Shown one piece after another: positions 21,801-30,537 of a DNA stretch of 64,000 nucleotides. Position 1 is the stretch's first letter. Each line of letters begins with the position of its first letter. Both the position numbers and the translations under genes were made by a program. The notes under the pieces were generated by a model. The model saw only the letters and a list, made by a program, of their open reading frames with translations. It searched no databases and had not been told where the DNA came from. The stretch comes from Trametes villosa (taxonomy: Eukaryota; Basidiomycota; Agaricomycetes; Polyporales; Polyporaceae), in NCBI GenBank assembly GCA_002964805.2, contig PUDQ02000057.1:1-64000 (forward strand), given 5' to 3'.

Positions 21801-22795
21801 CCATATAATGGGTCGTCCAATTGCAGAGTATGGAGTTGCTTGATGAGGCTATCCAACTCTACGTCTTCGGGCTTGCGGGACGGCGAAGGTACTGGCATAG
21901 TCTTGGGCTTCTCCTCTCTGGCCTTCTCCTGCTGGTCGGAAACGTACTTGCGGAGGTGTTTCTTCTTCGTCTCCTTCTCGTTCTCCTCGATGTCGCTTGT
22001 ATCGTCTTCTTCGTCAAACCGCCGGGCCTTGCGTGTTGGGATTGGTGAGTCCCGCTCTCCTCTGTTCCGGCCAATCCCGGTGATCTCCTCGAAGTAGTCG
22101 GAATCTTCGTCGTCTGATTCATCGGCATAGGCGTTGTCTGCCCCAAGTCGTTCTGTGTCGAAGCGATCTACGCTAAGTAGAGCCTTGGCTGCTTTCTCAA
22201 TAGCCTTTGGCGTGAACGGCGTGGACATGTCATGCTCGGGGTCTTCCAGGAGAATCCGTGCCTCTAGCCGCTTGCGGAAGGTCCGGTGCAGACCCATCCA
22301 CAGATAGTAGGCGTACTCTCCCTCCGTGATCTTCTTCTTCCCCTTTAGCCAGCCCGCAATGCGGACAAAGCTCCTAAGATACTGTCGCCAGTCGCGTAGC
22401 TCCATGATGGGTTCCTCCTTGTACTTGGTGACGAAGCGCTGTAGGTCCTTGATGCGGAAGCGCCTCGACTCCAGGTCGGCATTCCAGTAGATCCGGATGT
22501 CTTCCTTGAGCTGAGTCCATGACCCCTGCTGGTAGGATGGGAACCCTTCCATCGTCTCCCGGACCACTCTTCCGCAGTAGTCCACGATGGTCTCGCATTT
22601 CTCCTTCTCCGTAAGGTTGTGAGTGACGGCGAGCCTTTCATACTTGCGTAAGAATGGCTCTACGTCAGATGCTTCGCCCCTAAATCGCTTGGGAGCTCGG
22701 CGTGATCCTTCCACTGGCATGTCGAGGACGGAGCGTGAGCTCATGCTGAAGTCTGTGCCGACTGATGGGCTTAGGGAGCGGTGCTCGTCGTCCAT
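18830..22795 (-). CDS. Gypsy Gag-protease polyprotein with two retropepsin domains
   Basis: About 1,321 codons from the ATG at 22795; the frame extends upstream to a GTG at 22888. The N-terminal half is a Gag capsid-like region (FLRKYERLAV ... WNADLESRR ... WMGLHRTFRKR). It is followed by an acidic/basic linker and a CCHC zinc knuckle CFGCGQPGHVMNHC near residue 396. There are two separate aspartic-protease motifs. The first is FIVDTGSQLNII near residue 668 with its closing GLLGRPW; the second is FLLDTGSQVDCI near residue 1028 with closing GILGQPW. An acidic Ser/Asp-rich linker separates them. Retropepsins normally occur once per element and work as dimers, so two complete copies in one chain are unusual. 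The RT domain is in a separate ORF downstream. Confidence 0.92.
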   Translation of the reverse strand: MDDEHRSLSPSVGTDFSMSSRSVLDMPVEGSRRAPKRFRGEASDVEPFLRKYERLAVTHNLTEKEKCETIVDYCGRVVRETMEGFPSYQQGSWTQLKEDIRIYWNADLESRRFRIKDLQRFVTKYKEEPIMELRDWRQYLRSFVRIAGWLKGKKKITEGEYAYYLWMGLHRTFRKRLEARILLEDPEHDMSTPFTPKAIEKAAKALLSVDRFDTERLGADNAYADESDDEDSDYFEEITGIGRNRGERDSPIPTRKARRFDEEDDTSDIEENEKETKKKHLRKYVSDQQEKAREEKPKTMPVPSPSRKPEDVELDSLIKQLHTLQLDDPLYGAAYLKACRIDPNVQNCFYQPILRPPPRFSQNVSRDLPPHMTRPSMGRPPMPPPLPPSGIPGCFGCGQPGHVMNHCPEIQKYISKGQVMRDYRGRVTDKEGQLIRRQDGENIVQAIERVLPKVNFIAYGGRAEDSEEESEEEVEEADVMVSQVERTQRSTRPYRKQAFDGVGVPSRAKEQEKDKPKKTEATQKTTPVHRFPMQRLVPVETQPMTFNPDNDIEMINDRTQLQRKRPATTEPASTDKPRWMPRASDVSKTIDPAKIAEKLLDLPVTLPVWEIAGSSREIASSLIDMLKLKKVDTVPASSLAPATHLVTSRTGSLIRLQMECNFKPVTFIVDTGSQLNIISEKVCKNIVRKPINTGEAITMNDANGGTGRLLGLVEDIPLKLGHVTTSISAYVAENPPFDGLLGRPWQQAHKIGIEEREDGTYLTFPATRVYPKSEMLVIPQPTSEFTPGVYSTIVKEWSANGDSKGLTTASDSDSDTLSDDSSSDQFEEVPDLTSDSESSSESDESLDTPSDSSEDSDSPFIDPDSNDQAHSQHDNGFNRTTRTRVYSPGGETTDTLARQISNLMIQARDTMGAPHQPRFNQAAWTGPTTINAHNSLMFCNTNNEEFPTLLLPNASLTNGLGAFRGHVLISVLPSQTVQTVRANVGSVRIGSVIPMPHHRMPYLPPPPPPSPLIILRIGIGHINIPFLLDTGSQVDCIRTDIFRALGGSLRHAQDHLRLVNANGQPLRSRGVWRTPVTFGNITSVVELHIIDNLTTPGILGQPWQHINQMWFRHSTDGVTVGVRSLDGRHTHELLVSSLQAQHMAWDQAAKMCASIHVQDPEIPVMDFSETHRLAEMMTPAKRDIGTQTDGTDTSASQDQAEEDIEADPFTPSYCDPWKVDLQSPRETGPSPLAIENRMYRDLIIKYIAGHRHDPAEGKPHIELPEVLSADRLTINDSWRIRLVEEEDIFLLRNFLIKVNGTYREGHAALHMIYFPHSTDRT

Positions 22796-22890
22796 GCTGA
22801 TTTGTGGATAGCGCAGCTGAATAGTGTGTTCGGAAGTCGTATTGGGTGAATGTCGGTTATTCGAGGTAGTCGTATGGGAATCAATCACTC

Positions 22891-22908
22891 CCCTCGCGGT
22901 GGGCTCCA
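22891..22908 (-). other. Gypsy primer binding site
   Basis: On the minus strand TGGAGCCCACCGCGAGGG starts four bases after the end of the 5' LTR. It begins with TGG, the complement of a tRNA CCA tail. I did not identify the tRNA species. Confidence 0.65.
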
Positions 22909-23454
22909 GTGATGTCGTAGGCTATCCGGGAATCGGATTGATTGGGTAGGTGAAAGGGGTGAGGGGATATGGCGATAAAGATTCCCTGATGCTGCCGCAA
23001 AGCGTGTGGGGTTTCCTGCTTTTCCAACAGAGGCTTTGCCGAGTTCGTGACTAAGCCGGGCTGGCTATGATCCTTGAATAACCGTATATGGTGTGTGTGG
23101 ATAAAGACCGCGGGTGTGAGTCTTTAATGATGGTCGCCCTGAGTGTTCGGGCAGAGTTACTCCTATATGTGTCGGGAGGGTCGAGTTCGGGCTGTGTCGG
23201 GAGGCGAGTGCTGGTTCTTCCTACGTATAGTCACGCTCTGTGTAGCGTGGCAAGTGACGTCTCTTCTGTGACCCCGTGTCGAGCGAGCTGTTGTAGCGCG
23301 CTGATTGACGTGTCTGCTGGCCCCGTGTCGAGTGTGCTGTCGTTAGCGCACTGATTGACGTGTCAGTTGTCCTATCTCCTGGGTCCCGTGTTGGTACGCC
23401 CTGCGGTTGGCGTGTCAAGTGACGGTGTCGTGTGGTCGTGCTTCTGTCTTCGTA

Positions 23455-23743
23455 CCAGTAGTTGTCGCAAAGTTCTGTTGAACCCCAACTAGTCTGGTAG
23501 CTTCAGTGTTCTCGTGTGCGTGTCTTCTTCGTCCGTGGTCAGTAGTTGTCGTAAACTCCCAGCTGGAGCCCAACTAATCTGACGAGTCCTGTCGTGTCCG
23601 TCTGTGTCTCCGTGGGTACCAGTAGTTGTCGCAGAGTTCCGGTGAACCCCAACTAATCTGGTGAGTTCTGTGCTATGTCGGCTGTGTACGGCGTGTGCTA
23701 GTAGTTGTCGCAAGGTTCCGTATGAACCCCAACTAATCTAGCC
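23455..23743. repeat. Four imperfect hairpin repeats in the 5' LTR (copy)
   Basis: Counterpart of 11812-12100 in the other LTR. In this copy the repeats would be transcribed into the leader RNA of the element. Confidence 0.8.
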
Positions 23744-23888
23744 TAAAAGGCTGCTTGCTGAGTGCTTGGTGGTGAATATGTGGTGGTGGTGAGGTAGTGG
23801 TGGTGGTGGGGACACTAAGGTGTGGGTTGACCACCTTAGGGGGCTTTCGAGAATAAATGATTGCCTGTTAGTGCCTTTCTCAGCCCGG

Positions 23889-23896
23889 TATTTATA
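23889..23896 (-). promoter_or_regulatory. TATA box of the Gypsy 5' LTR
   Basis: TATAAATA on the minus strand, inside a GC-rich palindromic context (CGGGTATAAATACCGGG). It lies downstream of the HSE cluster in transcription direction. An identical copy is at 12246-12253. Confidence 0.65.
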
Positions 23897-24060
23897 CCCG
23901 AGGCAGAGGGGCGTGGGAAACCTGTACAGTACATGACAAAGCAGGTCTCAAGTACGACTAAGCTATGTCCAGCATAATCTTGTATGTCCATGAATTTTCC
24001 TGTCCTTTCCGGCTCTTTCCAAGACCTCTATTCCTTCCTTTCCTACTCCTTTCCGGGACT

Positions 24061-24420
24061 TTCCAGAACATTCTAAGAATATTCCATGAACAGCCTAGGG
24101 CTTTCATCAACCATTCTAGTGCTTTCCAGTAGTTTAGGCTAGAGGATGGTGGAATATTCCAGAAGTTTCCGGGGTATTCCGTGAGTTTCTGGTGCGTTCT
24201 CGCCTGGTATCTCCTGGATTGTTCCGGCACCTTCCGTTCCTTGATGCTACCCACTGAGTGCTGATGCCCTAGAAAGTTCTAGAACCCTCTGGCTATGTCT
24301 CTGCTTCCGTGACTGGGATATTCTAGCGTGTTCTTGATGGATGACGCTGACACGCAGACTCCTTTCTCCTCTTGACATGTCTGGAACCTTCTAGAATGTT
24401 CTCGACCTTCAGGAATATTC
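24061..24420. promoter_or_regulatory. Cluster of heat shock elements in the 5' LTR U3 region
   Basis: Perfect alternating GAA/TTC units spaced by two bases, the binding pattern of trimeric heat shock factor. There are four contiguous units at 24152-24169 (GAATATTCCAGAAGTTTC) and four at 24384-24401 (GAACCTTCTAGAATGTTC). Three units lie at 24272-24284 and three at 24061-24073, the latter followed by further GAA/TTC units to 24090; two more lie at 24413-24420. They sit about 165-530 bp upstream of the TATA box. HSF binding itself is inferred. Confidence 0.7.
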
Positions 24421-24554
24421 CCTCGTGTTCCGGCAGCTACTAGACTCTCCCCGGGTGCCCTTCCTGTCTGGCTGTATGGTGAGTGCTCATCTGGTCTGGC
24501 GTACACTGGAAGGTTCCGGTAGGTCCATGTGCTAAACCTGTTTGGTGCATGACA

Positions 24555-24558
24555 GCGT
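24555..24558 (+). repeat. 4-bp target site duplication GCGT, right copy
   Basis: Partner of 11266-11269. The flanking Helitron sequence resumes in frame immediately after the duplication. Confidence 0.85.
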
Positions 24559-25309
24559 GCATCGGAACTCTGCGCTCTTCACGTTCAACGGTCTGTTACG
24601 TTCCTTTGCTGCTAATCTGTCCGCTTCAGACTCCAGTGCAGGCGATCTCGAGCGAATCCGCGACCTTGTGCGCGACGACCTGCACGCGCGCAATCCTCAA
24701 GCGTGCCCGCGGTTCGGACCGTCTACCTCCGCGCTGTCTGACGTTGTACAACTTACATTAACCAGTGAAATGTCGTTCGCGTACATCGAAACGGCTTGCG
24801 CAGTCTGTCCGGTTAATACATATCCCTTCGAAAGGCAGCCGGTACGTGATGCTTTGTTCTTTGCTTATCCCTTCTCCACGGAAGAACGTGCTACTGCTAA
24901 CGACGAACAGACACGTACATGCCAATCGGAGCTAGACCGCGTTCTTAGCAGTACACACGGACGGTGTACCTCTTGTGGTACGCCCTTACAGCGCGTGTAT
25001 AATTTCCTCACCTCGCCTCCCATGATCGCGCTCGAGCTGTTCCCGGATAGTGTCAACTTCACCGCTGTCGATATCAACCGGTTTGTTCAAATTGCTGTGG
25101 GCGGTCACCGAATATCTTATTCACTCTCTGGGATCTTATACGCCGGAGAAAACCACTTCACCGCGCGGTACATCGACGACCGTTTCGACGCCTGGTATCA
25201 CGACGGGATCAATACAGGCCGACGTTGCACTGCGGAAGGCTCGGCCGCGCACTTGAACTTGGGCAAAGCAATGAATCGTAAGGCGTTCATATTCTTGTAC
25301 AAACAGTGA
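24559..25309 (+). pseudogene. Helitron C-terminal cysteine-peptidase-like domain (3' part after the Gypsy insertion)
   Basis: When the Gypsy element and one copy of its 4-bp duplication are removed, the frame from 11269 reads directly into this segment. The restored domain has a Cys box (NWSCAYDALL, upstream), a middle part with CXXC pairs (CTSCG, CAVCP), and a C-terminal His box (NHFTARYID followed by WYHDG). This is the layout of papain-fold ubiquitin-specific peptidases (C19). I infer a deubiquitinase-like or self-processing role; there is no direct evidence of activity. The stop TGA is at 25307-25309, only 2 bp from the stop of the convergent gene at 25312. Confidence 0.8.
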
Positions 25310-25311
25310 GT

Positions 25312-26655
25312 CTACATGCGCGTTGTCTTCGAGTCGTCGAACTTGGGCATCGTAGTGTCCTCTACATCCTCCCCGGAGCGCAACAAGGTCAGGTACCTTA
25401 TATCAAAGCCCGTGCGCCAGCGGTTCCAGCGCAGCTTCTCGCCCGCGCGCTCATACACCACCTTACCTTCTGCATCGCAGTGGTAACGCGTGAGGTAGCA
25501 CTCCGCCAGGAGTACGTCGCCCGTACCGATCTCGTCCGGCCTCATGCGTGCCATCGTCTCCTTCGGCCCGAAGTCGTCGGCGTGTCGCCCGTCGTAGATG
25601 TCCTCAAACAGCCAGGTCTAGACGCATATCAGCTGGAGAGCACGTTACACATTAAGCGCACTTACCACCAGCTGCTTCGTACAATTGAAAGAGGACGTCT
25701 TCGTGCTCAGGCGAACCGTGTCCTTCTCGACCTGCTTCGATGCTTCCGCTGACGACAGATCAATCAGCGGCGTACGAATGTAGATATCGTGCCTCACTTA
25801 CCCGTATCCGTGCTCGGGCGACCCTTGTCCTTCTCACCCTGCTTCGGTGCTTCCGCTGACGACAGACGTATCAGCAGCGTACAATCGTAAACATCGTGCC
25901 TCACTTACCCGGAGTGTAGCGTTGGTTGACACGAAGGAGGCGGCGTGCGCACGCAAGGTCGGCCTCCCGAAGGAACCCGACCGAAGCAGAGATCGACTTC
26001 GCAGCGTTGCAACCGGGAGCGCAAAGGAAGTAGTCGCTGGTAAGCTCGCAGACCATCCAGAAGAGCACCGGCTCGCCAGAAACGCAGAGAAAGCGTGACC
26101 ACTGCCCAGCGCCCCAAGCAATGTTGGTCGGCGCTTTGTCGATGTAAAACCTCTTCGTTTCTTCGTCCGTGTACGTGAAGAACGTATCGAGACGACTGCG
26201 TGGAGGTGAGCATCTCGTTTCTCGCGCAAACGTCGACACTAACCTGACAAACGACTGTTTGAAGTGCTGTCCCGAAGGACTGACGACCCAGTCAGCCGAA
26301 CGAGGACGCGGCACAGAGGTGCTGCTGCCGGCAACGCGTTGCTCCTTGGCAGGCTCGCGGTCATCCTGAACCGGGCTGAGCAATTTGTGAGTAACGTGAA
26401 AGGGCTGTCGAGAGTAGCGAGACTTACGCTTTATCCCCCACAGACGTCGTCGTCGTCGCTGTGGATGACGCGTCGGTGCGATCGCCTTCGGGCGTCGGTG
26501 TCAGCACTCCGTCCGGCGTGTCCTTCGGAGCAGCACTGTAATAAACAACGTAAGTGCCTCGTCTGCAACAGATCACACTGCCGCTTACCGAGCGTTGTCG
26601 TCAGTTGCGCTTTGCCCTGCGTCGCGCGCATTGGCTCGCGCACTGAAGCCGACAT
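25312..26655 (-). CDS. Hypothetical protein, six exons, with a duplicated intron-exon unit
   Basis: Exons: 26655-26579, 26535-26428, 26375-25909, 25855-25802, 25748-25666, 25617-25312; phases agree and give 364 residues. Donors are GTGTGA, GTAAGT, GTAAGT, GTAAGT, GTAAGT and acceptors all end AG. The N-terminus is Thr/Pro-rich and disordered. The middle has LDTFFTYTDEETKRFYIDK and GSGHAFS-like hydrophobic segments, and the C-terminus has DVLLAECYLTRYHC and WRTGFDIRYLTLL. I recognise no catalytic motif; it resembles orphan families expanded in wood-decay basidiomycetes. The fourth exon and its upstream intron are a near copy of the fifth. It is convergent with the Helitron gene, with 2 bp between stop codons. 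The first donor is the least certain. Confidence 0.7.
25749..25908 (-). repeat. Tandem duplication of an intron plus exon within a gene
   Basis: Two adjacent units each start GTAAGTGAGGCACGAT, have introns of 53 bp that end CTGTCGTCAG, and continue into exons that begin CGGAAGCA and share KQ-EKD coding. The duplicated exon is 54 bp with phase 1 at both ends, so it keeps the frame. Confidence 0.75.
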
Positions 26656-27488
26656 GTCTTAGCGTTGCTTGCGGGAGTATAGTCAACTGCGCGTACCGTT
26701 TCGGTTCTGTACCTCCAGAGTCTCCGGCGCGGCGCTTCATGGTGGTGTAGACGCGACGTGAGGGAGAGAGACGGCTCGATGTCCTGAGTAGGAGCAGCGA
26801 TATAGCTCGCCGTCGTGTTGCGGTCCTTTATACGGTGAATCGCCGATCCCGCCTCGTACTTTGCGCCGCGAACCGCACTTGCATACCATGCCCGCGTTCT
26901 CCATCGCGTGTGCGCCCGAGAACGGATACCGTCGGCAACAGCTACGCCGGAGAGGTTGGTGTGCGTTCCTCAACAGTCGCAAGGACGGAACATCCGCGCA
27001 CGTATCGACAGTTCAGCATCTCAGATTGAATCTCCGCTGAACACGCGCTCAACACCATTCTGCGCTCCCATCCACGGCATTCCGCAATCCGCACTTCACG
27101 CGTCATCTTGCACATCCGACAGCCAACGTACCTCGCTGCCCACCGCTCGAGAGCTGCCTGGACACAACACTCTTGTATCCGCGCGGATGCTGACGTTCTG
27201 TCCGACCCCATGCAGCCACGAACGATCGCGCCTCCGAGAGGAACACTCAATCCCAGAGATGCACTCCCGCCCGTCTTGTTTGTGCCACCTACGTTTCATC
27301 CGCTCCTGCGTTCTATCCTTCCGGCCACCTGTGCTTGTCCCTGTTCTCATGACGAGATACCACCGTTCGCCATCAGGAACGCCGCTTCCACCAGCCGTCG
27401 TCGTTAAACGTCGCGCTCGCCAAGTTCTTCCCTACCTGTCTCCACTGTCTGGTCTATCCTCTTCCCCCTCGTTCCAGCGGTGCAAGCC
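26656..27488. other. Intergenic region, divergent promoters
   Basis: Lies between the start of the minus gene at 26655 and the plus gene at 27489. Open frames here look like chance. It is probably a shared promoter region; no clear element was identified. Confidence 0.4.
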
Positions 27489-28642
27489 ATGTCCCGTCCT
27501 TACGGTGCGTTCTTCGCCACAATGGAAGCTACGGTGAATGCTTACACGTTTATAGATCCCGAACACGACATTTTCGTACACGACATGTGGCCTGGTGGGA
27601 TAGGACGCCGTCAAGGCGACGAAGAGCATGCCCCCGACGCGCCGTTGTGGATGGTCATCCCACCCTCCCTCGACGCCCTGTGCGCGTGGCTCGTGATCAA
27701 TCGCCGCCCCCCTCCGTTTCCAGATCATACGCGTCAACACGTCGTCGAGTACACGCAGGGTCTCGAGGCTCCTCAAACCCAGTTCACGTTCAAGGTACAG
27801 GGCGTGCTGCAGCAATGTCACATCGGTGCATTGGGCTCTTGGAACTTGTAAGTTCGCCGTGTTCTTCAGCGAACTGTGCTGACCTCACCCAGTCGCGAGT
27901 TTAGCGCGAGCAAGGCGACACGTTCGATCACCCTCTGCTCGGGCGGATGCGACGCGCCGTTTGCGATCCAGCGAGGCTTCCTTCAACACCTCAAAGAGTT
28001 CATCATCCGTACGCTCGATCCGTCCACTGTCGACATCCCCGTCGACACGCGTGAAACGTTGTACTTCCGCGAGAACGTGTTCGCGCGCGTAAGTTAACGT
28101 GCTTTACTTTGCGACGTATACTGATGTTCCCACAGGCGCGCCCCGGTGTAACCGGTATACCGCTCAACTCCATGGATGACCCTCATGGGCACGCTGCTCG
28201 CGTCGCGTCGCGCTGGGTTGTCACGCGCAAGGTCGCGATGCACAGCGCCGTGCCTTCGGGTAACTTAACCCGTGCTAGCGTCTTGCAGTTCCGCCTCGGA
28301 GACTTCGTCGAGGTCGAAGCGTACCCGGACATCGTCACCACCTTCAACGGACACAAGTTGAAAGTCGAGGTCTTCTTCGCGCCGCTGTCAATCGTGCGCC
28401 TTTGCTCTGCAGCTGACGCAGCCGTATGTTCTCTCTCTCGTACACGTTTCGCCTGCTGACATACTGCTATACAGAGCCGCGGAAAAGTCCGCTTCCAAGT
28501 CGCCCCGACGCCGAGTACCTCGACCTCGGGATCCGCGCCGGCCGTTCCGTCTCCCGTCGACCTCCCATCCTCGTCGGATGCGGAGTGTACCCGGGAATGG
28601 AGGGCTGCCTTGCAGGCGTCTTTCTTTCCGCGTCCCCAGTAA
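27489..28642 (+). CDS. Hypothetical protein, four exons
   Basis: Exons: 27489-27847, 27893-28088, 28136-28423, 28475-28642; all phases agree and give 336 residues. Donors are GTAAGT, GTAAGT and GTATGT; acceptors are CAG. The N-terminus (MSRPYGAFFATMEATVNAYTF) is followed by YTQGLEAPQTQFTFKVQGVL, then a mostly beta-like middle (VLQFRLGDFVEVEAY; GHKLKVEVFFAPLSIV) and a Ser/Pro-rich end. No known domain is recognised. The next gene starts only 116 bp downstream in the same direction. Confidence 0.7.
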
Positions 28643-28758
28643 TGTAGCACCCAGCGCGCCTCCTTGGCGCTGTTTTCGAAATCTTCATGTACCGTTCGTA
28701 ATGAATCCTTTCTGTCTTAAACCGTGTCCTCAAGCCGACGCGCCGCCTCCTGCTCGCA

Positions 28759-29354
28759 ATGCCCGTTCCTGCCGCTATGCACGCTGAGTCGTCGGACACC
28801 GCGTCTGACGACTCCCTCGATGACATGCCTGCGCTTATGCCCGCGTCGTTCGACCTCCCCGCTGCCCTCTCACCTCGCGTACCCCTGCGTACCAACTGGG
28901 CGGGATTGTCACTCGCAGAGTATCTCACCGAAACATTGGATGACGCGCGATCGGCCTTCCACGAGGACCAAGGACGTCCGGTTCGCCTGCACAACGACGT
29001 CACCACCAACCCCGACACCCGTCCCGTTCGCCTACACAACGACGTCATCAACAACGCCGGCACCCGTATCTTGGCGGAAGACACCCAAGTGATCACGTTG
29101 AGGCTGTCTGCGACCACGGTACGTCCATGTCACTCTCGCTCAAGTTTTTGCGCTCATACGTGCAGGTCCACATATCCTTGAACATTTTTACTATATCCTC
29201 ACCCTCTATTGGTTCCTCCCCTGTCGTCGTTGCGCGGTGCATCACCTCTTTCACCGGGCCGGACGGCGAGCGACGAAGGGCGGTTTGGGATATGTTTGCT
29301 CGAGACTTCGAGGCTGCTTTCCAGCGTGCACTGGTAGCCACTCACTCCTTGTAA
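28759..29354 (+). CDS. Hypothetical protein, two exons, with an internal RPVRLHNDV repeat
   Basis: Exons 28759-29118 and 29166-29354 (donor GTACGT, acceptor CAG) give 182 residues. RPVRLHNDV occurs twice, 17 residues apart. The first exon has NWAGLSLAEYLTETLDDAR, possibly helical; the last has GPDGERRRAVWDMFARDFEAAF. No domain recognised. It follows the previous gene closely. Confidence 0.65.
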
Positions 29355-29443
29355 TGCCGATTTGCACCCGTAAGGATGTATTGTAATAAGACTGTTATCC
29401 GTGCGATACATGTACGCCCTCTCCAACTGCGCTGCCCCGGTGT

Positions 29444-30537
29444 CTAAGTATTCGAAATGTACGCTGCTCGGAAACTGAACTGGCTAATCAAAACCGACGG
29501 CATAGCTAACACCCCCTCGGGTAGCAAGGGATCGTGAAAACCACATGGTCCATTACAGGGACGACGCGAGGTAATCAAACGCCACGCACTCGTGATACCG
29601 TACGGGGGTAGATGGTGTCCTTTCATGTACGTTTCGTCCAGTGCGAATATGTCGTACACGGCGAGCAGTGACCCGGCATCTCCGAAGAACCGCCCTTGCA
29701 ACGCGCATATGTAGCGCGCACGGAGACATGGCTGTTGCCACGTCGTGGATGACGCAGGAACGCACTGTCGAACGTCCGCCCATTCGGACGGTTCGGCGAC
29801 AATGTCGAAGCGAAGCGTCGCGAGCTGCATACGCAGCGTGATTAGGCGGTATTCGCGGCGACGAGGGGCGGCTCCGAGCGTTCGACGGCGGAAGGTGAGA
29901 GAAGGGTAGCCGCACGCAAAAGCGTGGTATGAGACCCAGTTGACGAGTGCGCTGAGAGGAGTGGCGGCGATGGGGTCGAACGGAGAGATCGAAACTGAGG
30001 TGTGAACGGCGATGTAGATGCCGTTTGACACGGTGAACGTCGCGGTCCTCGCAACGTTCCACGGCGTGTCAGAGCGAGCTGCTTGAGACGACGAAAGATA
30101 GAAGTCGAGGTTTTCCTCTAGTAGCTGTTCGAGACGCTCGCCGTGATCCGATGCCACGTAGATGTCGAGCGTGGATGGGAGGTCGTTGCGCCGCGTGGAC
30201 GGGAGGTCGCGCCCCGTGCGTAGAAGGAAGTGTAACGCGACCATGCCTCCGATGACGCTCTTTGTTTCGTCAAGGCAGTCCCACAGCTCCTTCGGATTTG
30301 GGACGTAGTGACGGAGAAGCCAGTAGCGATCCTTGCGCAGGAGGTCGAGGACGTGAGCGTATAGAGCCCGGCACGTTCTGCGAAGCGCGAGGAGCGTTGG
30401 TAGATCGCACGCGTTGGCGACGGCGGCGATGATCTCCGCGGGAAATCTGCATAGAAATCAGCATTGCGCGTACGTGCAAAGGAGTTCACGCCTTACATTC
30501 CGATGTCAACTGTAAGGTCGACTTCCGCAGTGGCCAT
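29444..30537 (-). CDS. F-box-like protein
   Basis: Exons 30537-30497 and 30446-29444 (50-bp intron, GTAAGG to CAG) give 347 residues. Right after the intron the sequence FPAEIIAAVANACDLPTLL then ALRRTCRALYAHVLDLL has the Leu/Pro and Cys/Arg pattern of an F-box. The rest (NDLPSTLDIYVASDHGERL; WVSYHAFACGYPSL; GGMVALHFLLRTG) resembles a family of uncharacterised basidiomycete F-box proteins. F-box proteins recruit substrates to SCF ubiquitin ligases; the target here is unknown. The gene is convergent with 28759-29354. Confidence 0.75.

Larger units (their letters stand above)
11270..24554 (-). mobile_element. Ty3/Gypsy LTR retrotransposon, full length (13,285 bp)
   Basis: Two 1,642-bp LTRs in direct orientation flank minus-strand gag-protease and pol ORFs. 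The element is bounded by TG/CA termini and a GCGT duplication. The primer binding site lies inside the right (5') LTR and a polypurine tract lies inside the left (3') LTR. The size is large for a Gypsy element because of long LTRs and about 2.3 kb between gag and pol. The pol order RT-RNase H-integrase marks it as Ty3/Gypsy. The single base difference noticed between LTRs (C at 12890, T at 24533) implies a recent insertion. Both main ORFs are open, so it may be autonomous. Confidence 0.95.
22913..24554 (-). repeat. 5' LTR of the Gypsy element (promoter copy)
   Basis: Same length and sequence as the left LTR, offset by exactly 11,643 bases; one difference noticed, T at 24533 against C at 12890. 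This copy drives transcription of the element on the minus strand. Its HSE arrays lie at 24061-24420 and its TATA box at 23889-23896. Confidence 0.95.
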
